Assembly: GCF_010183535.1 (NCBI RefSeq)
Contig: NC_071332.1
Span: forward strand, 7,936,001 to 8,000,000
Source of the DNA: Caenorhabditis remanei
Lineage: Eukaryota > Nematoda > Chromadorea > Rhabditida > Rhabditidae
Length of the DNA: 64,000 nucleotides
Reading direction: 5' to 3'
The notes below the pieces were generated by a model. The model made no database searches. It was given only the letters and a program-made list of their open reading frames with translations, and had not been told where the DNA came from. Numbering within the stretch: position 1 is the stretch's first letter; each line of letters starts with the position of its first letter. Shown piece after piece: positions 35,375 to 45,159 of this stretch. The translations under genes and the position numbers were made by a program.

Positions 35375-35575
35375 TTTGACACGAGTGGGGATCGAACCCT
35401 GGTTGTCAGATTGGTACCAAAATGTCAAAAACAAAAAACAAAAAAGTTTTGCCACGAGTGGGGTTCGAACCCCGGTTGTCAGATTGGTACCAAAATGTCA
35501 AAAACAAAAAACAAAAAAGTTTTGGCACGAGTGGGGATCGAACCCTGGTTGTCAGATTGGTACCAAAAAGTCAAA
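35375..35575. repeat. Inverted partner array in the right arm of the hAT element
   Basis: Three copies of the same 76-78 bp unit in the opposite orientation, each with CACGAGTGGGG, a TTCGAA or ATCGAA core, TTGTCAGATTGGTACCAAAA and an A-rich tract. Confidence 0.9.
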
Positions 35576-35917
35576 AGCATATCAAGTCATGTTTTCAGTT
35601 TATATGCTAGAAAGCCGCGGCCGGCCGAGGCTTTTTGAGATTTTTAAGAAAAAGCCGCGGCCGGCCGCGATTTTCAGCAGCCTTGGTTCGAACGAATATT
35701 CGAACGAATATTCGAATAGTCATTCGAATATTCGTTCGAAAATTCGTTCGAATAATTGTTCGATTAAAATTTCGAACAACTGTTCGAACGAATATTCGAA
35801 AAATTATTCGAATATCATTCGAATTTTTTTCGAAAATAGATATTTTCGAATAAGAAATTTCGAAAAACACACACTGACCTTCTCTTTGTTTTGAACTTGT
35901 TCACTTCTCATTCTGAA

Positions 35918-37119
35918 AATAGAACTAGAGATAACTTTCAATAGAAATCTAAAATTAGGTAGAAAACAATAGAATATTACAGTGAACAACAATAAGATGG
36001 ACCTATTGTGAATTTTGCAATACTATTGTGAATTTTGAAATGATGAAGTGGTGATGCTACATTTATGAAATATTGTTATCTGTTAACTCACATGCTAAAG
36101 CCCAATTTGAGCAGTTACTGTATTAATATGAAAAATTTCAGAATACAGATCTCGAGAAGTTACGCGTTGATGCCCTACATACGTACTACAAATTGGATTT
36201 ACGATCAATAATGTGATGCGACATTAGAATGCTAAAAATGAAAGTCAATAAATCGGCGAAACCGCGCAGTCGGTGGGATAATCATGAATTTGTTTGATAG
36301 TCATTGAGTTATATATATATGTGTGTATTGTTGTGTAAAAAATCGAAGCTTTGTGTTTGTCTGGAGACAGGAACTTTCAATACGAATATGGTAGAACTCA
36401 CTGACCGTAGACTCAGACACAAATACACAAGCAGAGAAGTGTTTGTTCATACCAAAGATGTCTTCATTAGAGCACACTTGCCCTGCCTCAATAATTATAG
36501 GCCTCGTCCACGGTCAGGAGGAGGTCTTTATAAAAGATAACTTTCAGCATTATCTGAATACATTGAAATTACGGTGATAATGTGATGCGGTGCTAGAATG
36601 CTAGAAGTAAAAGTCAATAAATCTGCGAAACCGCGCTTTCAGCGGTGGATAAATGATCTGTTCATTCTACTATTCATTTTCAGATTTTCATAGACATAAG
36701 TACAATTTTAATTAATTATTTATTTCATTTATTTATTTATTTCTTCGAAGGATGTGAACCACTGAAAAGTGAAAATGAATTGGTTTTAGGGTTTACATGA
36801 AAGAGATGATTAATAAATAGGGAAAGAAATGATAGTCATTAAAGGATATTGTGAGTTATTGAATCAATAATCAATAAGGGATAAATTATTATTAAAAATA
36901 TTTTCAGGAATGAGAATACTAAATTTGTTAATTAGAATTTAGGATAAATTATTACAAATGTTACAATAAACATGAAAATTAATATGGAACAGGAAATGTA
37001 TGCACAAAGAAGAGCTTTACAGCGAAGTAAGTTGATGAGGGGCATTGCTGTCTCTGCACTTATTGTAAGTTGTTGATCTGAAAAACATAGAGATCCAAGT
37101 TTACTTTGAATGGCAAATC
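35918..37119. other. Gene-poor stretch with a pair of direct repeats
   Basis: About 1.2 kb of AT-rich DNA. It contains the diverged direct repeats at 36208-36282 and 36577-36650 and a T/A-rich run with repeated ATTT near 36710-36750. The frame at 36304-36540, lying between the repeats, has no recognisable domain. Confidence 0.5.
36208..36650. repeat. Two diverged direct repeats of about 75 bp flanking a 295-bp spacer
   Basis: Copies at 36208-36282 and 36577-36650 share ATAATGTGATGCG, TAGAATGCTA, AAAGTCAATAAATC and GCGAAACCGCGC, then a CGGTGG motif. The GC-rich tail stands out from the surrounding AT-rich DNA. They could be ends of a small repeat element or a local duplication; the type is not known. 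Confidence 0.75.
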
Positions 37120-37606
37120 ATGCATTTAGCCTAGGGAACCTGGCATGATACCGTGCTCTCCTCCTTTCAAATTGTGGTGATATTAATCTTGTAATCTCTA
37201 GCAATAGGGAAGCATTCATTTTCGACCCCAGATTTCAGTTTTCTTAAATCTCATTCTGTTCAGCAGTACACCGGAATGCAGAACATCTTGCACCAATGCT
37301 GAAGCTCAAAAAAGTTCAAAGTCAGATGATCTACCTGTTCTGATGAAGTGAGAGTAGAAAAACTGATTGAACGTTCACCTCGTTAGCTTCTGATGCACTT
37401 TAAAAAAACAAGTAAACATCTAGTGATTTCTTTTTTCTTTAGAAACCTTTTTCAGTCAGGAATCCCTACAGAATGAGATTTAAGAAAACTGAAATCTGGG
37501 GTCGAAAATGAATGCTTCTTATTGCTAGAGATTACAAGATTACTAGCACCACGATTTGAAAGGAGGAGAACACGGTATCATGCAAGGTTCCCTAGGCTAA
37601 ATGCAT
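37120..37606. mobile_element. Foldback (MITE-like) element with about 145-bp inverted arms
   Basis: The left arm, about 37120-37257, starts ATGCATTTAGCCTAGGGAAC. The right arm, about 37463-37606, is its reverse complement with a few mismatches and ends CCTAGGCTAAATGCAT. Both arms include AAACTGAAATCTGGGGTCGA or its complement. The roughly 200 bp between the arms are unique and non-coding. No clear target duplication was seen. Confidence 0.8.
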
Positions 37607-38011
37607 ATGAAAACTGATTTTCTCCAGGGATCGCAAAGTGTAGGCCAGGTGTAAAGCCAAAACACCAATTTATTTAAGAAATTTGATAAACTATATTTCT
37701 GAAGTAAATGCACATAACTTAGCAAAACTGGTTTGCTCGCAGAATTTGTCTATTTTTTTGTCAAACAGTATGTATTCTTATTAGAAATGAACTAGAACAT
37801 TAAACATTCATAAATTTTAAACTTAAAAGCTAAGATATTCACTTTTTCCACCTTTGCAGCTGGTCAAACATGTCTCAAATTTCTGTGTAGACTGTCTAAA
37901 TCAAAAATTCAAACTGGGAATGTGTTTGATTGTGTGAGTTTTATGTTTTCACGAAAGATTGTCACAAGCATCATCACATCTTTGAAATATGCAGTGGGCA
38001 AAAAAACTTAC
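37607..38011. other. Spacer, no supported gene
   Basis: About 0.4 kb AT-rich sequence between the foldback element and the protease-like pseudogene. The 3' exon or exons of that gene should lie here but could not be identified with confidence. Confidence 0.4.
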
Positions 38012-38468
38012 GGCGTATTTCAAGTTCTCCTGGGAAATAAACTTGCTCGAGCTGGTGTGTTCTGTCAAACGGCCGTAAAATTCATCCTCAGTTTCTGGTT
38101 CGCCGTTTCTGTGGATTCTTTGTCGTACGAACTTCACTTTGTCCGTGTTCATTCCGATGAGGAATCCTTTTTCGTTGACTAGGAGCCCTCCACTATCGCC
38201 CTTCTTGGTGTTGCTCGTGCCAATGAAGAAATCGTCTGAACATCAGATTTAGAATATACTTGTGAACTGGCTCAAACATACTGATTTTCTTGCTCGCCGT
38301 CCCGCTTTTCCATCCGATTTCCCCTTGACTATCAATTCCTATGAAGAAATATGGCATTAAAATGGCATTCCTCCGTCGCCGCATCAGAGAGGAAATACGG
38401 AATAACGCCGTCGAAAATTTTCATGATGACGTAGTCCTCGCCCGCATTGTTCTTGACGACTTGGACCT
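38012..38468 (-). pseudogene. Serine-protease-like gene fragment with intact GDSGG motif
   Basis: Minus-strand exons read VQVVKNNAGEDYVIMKIFDG and VIPYFLSDAATEECHF. After a frame break at about 38340-38362 comes IGIDSQGEIGWKSGTASKK. An intron (38237-38281) is followed by DDFFIGTSNTKKGDSGGLLV, NEKGFLIGMNTDKVKF and TEDEFYGRLTEHTSSSKFIS, ending at a GTAAGT donor. It aligns with the gene at 33900 but keeps the GDSGG serine motif that its paralogue has lost. The frame break coincides with two similar 11-bp blocks (TGCCATTTTAA and TGCCATATTTC), suggesting a small duplication. No N-terminal exons are seen; a retroelement relic lies where they would be expected. Probably a pseudogene, though an active sister gene elsewhere is likely. 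Confidence 0.7.
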
Positions 38469-38529
38469 GAAATTTTCCATACTTGTCAGATGACGGGTTG
38501 ATCCAAAGTAATTTCTCACTCAATATGAA

Positions 38530-38885
38530 AAACCCCAAATTGTACATCTTACTGCACGGTACTGTATCTATGCCAAATATGACTGTTATGAGAATACTCG
38601 GATCTGTCGAACTATCAATGTGTATGAACTTGATGTGAAAATACAAGTAGATTCCGGAGCAGACATCAGTTTTAACAGCAGAGAGGACTGGAAACGATTG
38701 AGACACCCAAAGTTAAAGAGATCAAAAACTGAAATTTTTGATTCTGGCGGATTGAAGATGTAACTGGATGGAACAGTCAAGTGCAAGATCAATCACCAGG
38801 GAGTTTAAAAGCCAGTTGAAGCTTACGTCGATGACGCGAAGAGTTTGTTAGGTTTGGTTTGGTTGGGGACGCAGTAGTATCCTCA
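38530..38885 (+). pseudogene. Retrotransposon aspartic protease (retropepsin) relic
   Basis: The plus strand reads ICRTINVYELDVKIQ and then VDSGADISF, the D-S/T-G-A active-site motif of retroelement proteases. Further on come SREDWKRLRHPKL, a block with two in-frame stops, KPVEAYVDDAKSLLG and LVWLG, matching the conserved end (LLGLDWLG) of the domain. No reverse transcriptase, integrase or LTR was found within the surrounding 1 kb. It is a dead fragment of an LTR retrotransposon, of Gypsy/Pao-like type by its protease, with no function expected. Confidence 0.75.
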
Positions 38886-39152
38886 TTATTAAATAATAAT
38901 TTCATATTTTTTGTTGAGATTGAAGCCGTGAACTCGCGAAATTTCCTCGTTAGAAAAAAAACCTTCATTTCTTAGCAGAATCGTTTTAATTTTGAGGACT
39001 TTGCGTGTTTGGTTATTTCAGGAATTTTTGAAAAGTTATGTATACTGAGAATTCTTCTTGTTTCATGGAAAGTGAACTATTTTTTTCTACAATTTTAGCT
39101 TCAAGAAACGTACCGGCTGTGTGGAAGCTAGCGTGTCTTCAAGATTCTTGAT

Positions 39153-39870
39153 TCACTTGCCGGAGTCTTCCTTCTCTTTTTCCATCGCTTCAACTTTCCT
39201 CTTGAGCGTCGTCACCTCCTCTTTCATCTGAAATTATTTTATTTCAAAAAAACCTTTTACAATTCAATTTACAATTTAAAAGCAACAACGTTTGATGTTT
39301 TCTACTTTTTCATTTTTTTCAAAATTGTTTATTTTTAAAGATAAATTAATAAAAACAGCATAAATTTCTTTTGAAATAGTGCAAGGCTGTCAAAAAGGCC
39401 GTCTGGCGATTCTATATCTCAGTTCCCAGCCATCGAAATTTTTCGCTTCTTCAGGCGGCCTTGTAGAGGATCAAAAGATTAGTCGATGTACAAAAATTCA
39501 CCCCATTTGGTTAATCCACGGCCTCTGCGGCCCTAAAAGCCGAGGGCCGCGGCCGGCCGTGCGACAGCCTTGAAATAGTGGAAAAGGAAAATTAGTGTTA
39601 AAGAAACTTCTTTCCAGTTTCATGACTCACCGCGCTCATTTCATTCTCCATCTTTTCCAATCGTCATAAAATAACTTCGTTTTTTTTTTACTGTCCCTAT
39701 CTCTTTCTTTTCGATCTTCATGTCTCCGCTAGCTTTCTTCTCGACTTCTGCTGCTTCTTCGGCGTTCGTCTCGGCTTCTTCGCCTGTCATCTTGCCTTCT
39801 TCGACTTCCGCCTCTACTTATTTTGCTTGGTGAAGGAGAAGACCAACGAGATAGACGAGATTGGGACATT
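39153..39870 (-). pseudogene. Arginine/serine-rich (splicing-factor-like) gene, broken frame
   Basis: Minus strand. A TTTTTTCAG acceptor precedes MSQSRLSRWSSPSPSKISRG, GSRRRQDDRRRSRDERRRSS and RSREES, then an in-frame TAG. The RS-type composition continues beyond the stop (RRHEDRKERDRDSKKK). Further downstream, in another frame, LEKMENEMSA ends at a GTGAGT donor. The next exon (39153-39227) reads MKEEVTTLKRKVEAMEKEKE and then DSGK before a stop. RS domains and a heptad-like C-terminus are typical of nuclear pre-mRNA processing proteins. The stop and frame changes indicate a pseudogene, probably a partial copy of a gene elsewhere. Its intron carries the 191-bp hAT MITE. Confidence 0.6.
39382..39572. 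mobile_element. 191-bp hAT-type MITE with 8-bp target-site duplication
   Basis: It begins CAAGGCTGTC and ends GACAGCCTTG, a perfect 10-bp terminal inverted repeat. The flanks are identical 8-mers AAATAGTG (39374-39381 and 39573-39580). The interior is GC-rich near the right end with GCCGCGGCCGGCCG. The 64-codon open frame that spans it is not a gene. It inserted into the intron of the broken RS-rich gene. Confidence 0.93.
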
Positions 39871-41002
39871 CTGAAAAAAAGAAAAATTATTTGATAGTAA
39901 CAAAAAATCGAAGAAAAACTTTGAAAGAAACCAAGTTTATAGTTTTTTTTCCGAGCAGTACACCGAGTATACGTGAACACCATTGCGGACAATAAAACTT
40001 AGCTGATTACCGTATGGTGGTACGGTAGCATATCTCAAACTATTCGATTTCGATGTTTATGGTCGATAAAATGAATGGAATTTTGAATTTTGCAATTATT
40101 CACACTTTTTCTATTGAGAAAGCACCATTTCTTACTTTTTAAACGTGACTTGATTTAGTGTTCACCTAAAATTTCGAGTTTTTCAATAGAAAACTTGTGT
40201 AAAATTGCAAAATTTCCTGTCATTAATTTTCTTTTTCCTCCAAAACTCCAAAAAACACACAATTGTTCTCAAATCAGAGAAAAATATCGGCTCGCAGAGT
40301 CAAAACGGTTTTGGTGTTGACTTTTAACAAAAACGTTAAATGGTAATTATTCGCTTTATTTCCGCCACAGGTCATTTCAACATTTTCAGTAACAATAGCA
40401 GATCAGTTCTCATCTTCTCGGGAGATACTAAATCGTTTAAAGAAACTTGAAATAAAACAACTTACCACATCTTTAAGACTTCTATAAGATAATGCTCGCC
40501 TTTTTTTCTTATGGAAGAATAATCTTGGTTAGAAGAATCAAAAAGCCTTATTTTCAATCTTTTTAGTAGTTTTCATTATTAAGTAGGAATATGGGAGTTC
40601 ACGGAAATACATTCAGTTGTCGGGAGTTTAAAAAAATTTTATTTTTAAAACAAACGGCTAAACACTGAGGGTTGTGCTGTGGAAGGAGGATAAGATGTCA
40701 ATATACATTGCAAACCCACTTGCTTTATGTTATTGGTAAAAACGTATTAGAACGATTATCACTTGTGTTAATATTCAAAACAATTATAAGCTTTCTTCTT
40801 GGGAAGGTCCGTATAGTCCTCGTGATGTTGTGGTACATTATCTTTTCCATTTCTTAGTATGTCACACAATTCATGAAATATTTTCAAAGAAATAATGTTG
40901 GAATAGATGAGGTGAACAAGAATATTTTGTGAAAGGAATATAAATCATTCATTTTCGTACAGTAAAAATCAAAACGTGATTGAGGAAACACATGTGCTGT
41001 AT
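39871..41002. other. Gene-poor stretch
   Basis: About 1.1 kb of AT-rich DNA. No gene, RNA or transposon end was identified. The frame at 40672-40857 has no domain. The last 80 bases are the 3' flank of the Gln/Gly/Tyr-rich gene and resemble the flank of its orphan exon at 32.3 kb. Confidence 0.5.
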
Positions 41003-42462
41003 CTAATCATTGTTGGTAATCATCTGAGAGTCGTCAGCGTTTGGAGCACTCGATGTTTGTCTGGAACAAAATACAAATTTTAAGGTTTCAAATCTCCAAT
41101 ATTTGAAAGTGGATCGAAATCACTACGCAACTTATAGAATTCCATAGGTAAATTAAAATCATAGTCGTGGTGGTAAGGTTCTACAGAAAAATCAAAAAAT
41201 AATTTATATTAAGAATCTCTCACTATCAGCAATAAAATCATAATGGGGCTATTCACGTCCGGTAACAACGCTTTTCCCTCGATTCTTTTACCGGAAAAAC
41301 AGAATCCCTCGTTGGATCGGATTTTTTTGAACCTAAAATTCATTTCTCCTTTTATCTTCTATAAATTTATATATGTTGGCCTATAAATTCCTGAGTCCTA
41401 GCTATTTACTTTGAACTGACATTTCAACTGTCTATCTTTCTTTTTTTCTATTTTTTTATTATTTTCTTAGAGACCGCGTCCCAAAAATCCACAATTAGTC
41501 ACTATACAAACCTCCGGATGTTTCTCTGGTCACACAAATAAGATACTGTCATTTCACTACTTACTCGGAAGAGTCCATTCCTGATCCATCAACATTATCA
41601 TTCTCGTCAGTGACTTGAGCATTCACTTTTGTGAATTGATAAGGGTTCCCCCATCCGTTACTGCTGCTTCCTTGAGATTGTCCCCATGAGTTTTGGAATG
41701 GACGGATGTTCATGGATTGTTGGGAAGAAGATTGGGATTGGTATCCATTTCCATTTCCATAATACATTGGAGACCAGGAGGATTGAGATGGAGTGTTATA
41801 TTGTTGTTGCATGTTACTGTATTGTTGGTTCTGGTTTTGGTTCTGGTAGTATGGGGTCATTTGGTATGAAGCGGATGATGGATATCTGAAAATAACATTG
41901 TTTTGCAAAAAAATGTTGGCTGTATGATTTTGAATATAGATATGACAAGATCTGGGTCAATAATACTCAAATTGAACCATCTTTTACCTGACGGAATATC
42001 CAATAAGTATGAAATTTACCTTGGAAATTCAAATCATCTTATCTAAATTTAAACTCACCCGTAATATTGTGGAACTCCTTGTGATCCATAATAGTTGGTC
42101 AAATCCATGAATGGAGAATACATTGAAGAGGAATCAGACCCTCTGTATCTGCTTGGGTATCCTCCTTGACTTCTTTGGCTTTGGTATCCTTGGTTTTGGT
42201 AACCTTGGCCTCCTTGACCATACCCTTGGTATCCTCCTTGGAATTGGTTTCCTTGATAGTCCTGGGACTGCATACCTCCTTGATAACCTCCCATATCTCC
42301 TTGCATTCCGTAATATCCATTCTGATATCCTCTTTGATCAGACGATGGGTAATACTGAGATTGAGCAGAATATTGTTGATCGTAGTTTCCATACTGCTGA
42401 GAATACGGATAGGAAACTGCCAAAGCGAGAATAGAAACCAATATAACTAGGGAAGAAATCAT
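41003..42462 (-). CDS. Secreted Gln/Gly/Tyr-rich low-complexity protein
   Basis: Three exons: 42462 to about 42059, about 41886-41562, and 41060-41003. Residues 1-18 (MISSLVILVSILALAVSYPY) form a signal peptide; an upstream in-frame extension is unlikely because the hydrophobic leader starts at this Met. The mature part is built of Gln-Gly-Tyr repeats (YQGNQFQGGYQGYGQGGQGY), then Gln/Asn/Ser-rich sequence (YYQNQNQNQQYSNMQQQYNT) and an acidic end DENDNVDGSGMDSSE joined to QTSSAPNADDSQMITNND. There are no cysteines or folded domains. It is likely an extracellular matrix, cuticle or mucus-type protein; the composition is also prion-like. No orthologue name was recognised. A decayed copy of the last exon lies at 32.3 kb. 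Confidence 0.85.
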
Positions 42463-43403
42463 TTTTCCTTTTGCCAAGAATAGAAAATGAAAGAGGAGAG
42501 TTGTGGCAAAGTTAGGTAAGAGCTCAATGGTGCTCTCTCCTTCTTTTATATTTACTTCGGCGAGCGACACAGTTCTCGCGTACCCAAACAATCGCTCTTT
42601 TTTAACTTTTTCCTTCTTTTCTCTTACTTTTGAGTTCAGTGGTTACTTGTATGTTTTTTGGTTTGTTGTCCAACATCAATGAAACGTGGAACTGAAGTTC
42701 GGCATTAAGAGTGATATCATAGGACATTGCAGTTCAAGATTAGTAAACTCCACTCCCTCACAAATAATCTTCTACTTCCTTAATTAATTCAAAGATATCT
42801 GAAGAAAAAAGGGAAACCCGAAAGAGATAATTTGTGATAGATTGTGAGACTAACTGGTTAAACCGGGAAGTAGTCAACATATTTATCTGCCATTCACAAA
42901 AATAACACGAACCACTGGTTCTTTGGTTTTATTTTAGTTGAGGAGGAGGAAGAAACATTGTGTTCTTTTTATTGTGTTCGTCAGTTTTGCACGTGTATTC
43001 TGATAGATGGTATGGTGAGATGATAAATAACTCTAAAAGAAAAGCGTAGTGAACTACGATTCTCGATTCAGTGACTACAAATCACTGTGCGGACAGTCTC
43101 TGTTTGCCAAAGTTCGAACTGTTCTAATTTTAAACTAAATGAACAGGTTACCTGTGGTTCAAAGTGAAATGGTCTGTGAAAAACCGTTGGAGGATCAGAA
43201 GCGAAGGATTAAAATTCTGTATGCATTTTTCATTCAAAAATAAGTAATTTAGACATATACATTTTTATCCGATTTACTTGATTACTCTTAGAAAATATTA
43301 CAATACTTCAAAACAACCCGGAAAACTTAGAAAACATGTCAAAAGTTTAACACAAAAGAAGGATTCAAAATACAGATAGATGTCTTCAGAAAACTTGATT
43401 CAA
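42463..43403. promoter_or_regulatory. Intergenic 5' flank of the Gln/Gly/Tyr-rich gene
   Basis: About 0.94 kb between the start of the Gln/Gly/Tyr-rich gene and the stop of the minus-strand Kunitz gene. No element was recognised beyond AT-rich sequence. Confidence 0.45.
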
Positions 43404-44202
43404 TTAGTTAGCAGTTCTTGTTTGATTTCCGCAGGTAGCCATGCACGAGTTGTAATTTGGAAAGTTGTTTGCATTTCCAAGAGTTCCATAAAACGAGAAA
43501 CGCATGCATGTTGTGTATTTTGGAACCCAGAAGTACTTGTCACTCTTCTCTCCGCCGACAGCGAACTTTCCAGAGTCATAGGTCAAGTTGCAGAGGTAGT
43601 CTGGAAAAAGATTTCGATGAATCAGGACAAACTTTCTAAAACTTACTGGCTGTTGGACAGCAGAATGATTGAATACAATTGTGGCCTTGTGGGCATGTGT
43701 TGGCAGCAGAAGAGCATCTGACTGGAGTCAAGTGGTCAGTGTCATAAGTAGCAGAACAGGCAGCTGAAACTTACTGGTTAGCTGTATAATGGTTCAGTCT
43801 ACTCACACTTCATTTGAACAGTTTCATCAGTTGACTCAGAATCCCTTTGAGCTTGAGCATTGGTACACGCTGATCTACACTCTTGTAGACTGCTGAACCG
43901 GTTACTGTTTCCTCCACATCCTTGATACATGAATGGTTGACACGTTCCAAGACGTGGGAGATAGTAGAACATTCTAGACGAACTATTTTCGGAGCATGTT
44001 GTTCCAGGGTCACGAGCAGCAAAACAGTCGACATCGGCAGACAACGCTGAGTGGCACAAGAGGGAAAGGAACTGGAAAATATCATTGGTTTTGGAATGGA
44101 ATTTTGTTATGTAGGTGCTGCTTTGTGAATTGTGAGTTGTAATCAGAAATTATGAAAACTACATTTTTAAACAAAACTCACCACAACGAATCTAGCTTCC
44201 AT
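43404..44202 (-). CDS. Secreted Kunitz-domain protein (Kunitz plus Cys-rich plus Kunitz-like)
   Basis: Four exons on the minus strand. The leader MEARFVVFLSLLCHSALSAD is interrupted by an intron after codon 7. A classical six-cysteine Kunitz domain follows: CFAARDPGTTCSENSSSRMF, LGTCQPFMYQGCGGNSNRFS, LQECRSAC. The residue after the second Cys (P1) is Ser, not the Lys/Arg of trypsin inhibitors. A middle Cys-rich segment reads RCSSAANTCPQGHNCIQSFC. The C-terminal block is Kunitz-like with four cysteines (KYTTCMRFSFYGTLGNANNF, YNSCMATC) and ends NQTRTAN. Secreted; the family inhibits serine proteases, but this P1 makes the target uncertain. The same architecture appears in the gene at 47536, on the other side of sas-5. 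Confidence 0.87.
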
Positions 44203-45159
44203 TCTGCAAATGTAAAATGTTGAACTCAGCGTCTGAATTTCTTTTAAATACCAGCATAATCTTCTCCGCCCCTCAAACTTTGTTACTAGTAACCTTGTAA
44301 CCTCTTTGCAGTGAAAAGCAATCATTTCCAATTCCAGTTTTCATTTGACCCCACGGAGCAAACATTGTGTGTATAATGTACATATACTGGCAGCTCCTTC
44401 CCACTGATTTTTTGGCACACAGTTTTATTTTGAGACATTTTTCTATGTGTCCTCTTGTGGGAATCGGTGTGTGCAGAAGGTTTTCGTGGAATTTTTAGGG
44501 GAACCAGTCGGTGAATGTTTACTTGTTTTTTGACTGTTTTAGAAATTGAGGAGGTGGAGATTTAATGATCGGAAACAGATTCCTTCGTTTTAAAATAGTT
44601 CAATTGATCCAGATCGTCTGCTTGCATTGATAAAATTAGATCCGAATCTACCAGGATTTACTTGAATAAATCGATAATTAGAAAATATTATTTGAAACTG
44701 ATACACTCGCTTAAATATAGACTGCTAAAAGAACATTCCAGGTTTTACACTTTTCTCAGAATTTTCTTTATTTGAGACTTGGTTTCTCGGTGAGACAATC
44801 TTGTCTTCGGTGAAAATGAAAACATCAAAGTTATCTTTTTTGTAAACAGACAATTTCTTGAGTTTTTGGAGGAAGCATAACAATTAAAAACTCGAACACC
44901 GTCAATCTACTGTTTTAAGTTTGAAATATAGTTATTTGTCTTTTTACAGCACTTTTTTTCAAAATAAATCGAGCAATACTTTATTTATTGGAAAAGAAAG
45001 AAAATGCAACTCCCGCGCGGCACTTCTGCAAAAACCGCGTGCGATGGTTGCAGAGCGGGGACCCGCCCACTCTTTTCCGCGGCAGTTTCAAAGCGATTTT
45101 TCACGCTTTAAACTCCTTTTTGCTGAAATTTCATTAAAATGAGTTCCCGTTAAACGGGT
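44203..45159. promoter_or_regulatory. Divergent promoter region of the Kunitz gene and sas-5
   Basis: About 0.95 kb between two genes transcribed apart. A GC-rich block at about 45010-45110 stands out just upstream of the sas-5 start. A five-codon frame MSSR-stop at 45139-45153 lies directly before the sas-5 ATG and could be an upstream ORF if it is in the mRNA. Confidence 0.5.

Larger units (their letters stand above)
34518..35876. mobile_element. Non-autonomous hAT-type element, 1,359 bp, with 8-bp target-site duplication
   Basis: The ends are CAGTGTGTGTTTTTCGA and its exact complement TCGAAAAACACACACTG (17 bp). Both sides are flanked by the same 8 bases ACCTTCTC (34510-34517 and 35877-35884). 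An 8-bp duplication with CAG-type ends is the mark of hAT transposons. Next to each end are clusters of the palindrome TTCGAA, about 34534-34725 and 35685-35860. Inside are about five (left) and three (right) inverted copies of a roughly 76-78 bp unit carrying GGGTTCGAACCCC. Open frames in it repeat NPGCQIGTKMSKT-type peptides and are artefacts of the repeats. No transposase is encoded. Confidence 0.92.
33900..35917 (-). pseudogene. Trypsin-like (S1 fold) protein gene, exon split by a hAT element
   Basis: Minus strand. Visible exons: 35885-35917 (MRSEQVQNKEKV after a TTTTCAG), continued at about 34517-34353 (IFTTTKPDESTHDCVIAVRK, YAVTYQNGDHSHFEERQR), then after an intron VEVFLIRKMQDVVIFKTIGD, PSPCHLLGVNKETRTPEWKE, QSCVTFEGEPGSALMDDNGM and LYGFISVKRR, ending SVKKGI. 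The end of the domain resembles the GDSGSPL / VGI segment of S1 peptidases, but here it is GEPGSAL, so the catalytic Ser is Pro and a protease activity is not expected. The 1,359 bp element at 34518-35876 lies inside the coding exon. The reading frame matches on both sides if the element and one 8-bp duplicate are ignored. As it stands the gene is interrupted. Its upstream exons, if any, were not found. Paralogues: 32.9 kb and 38.0 kb. Confidence 0.75.
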
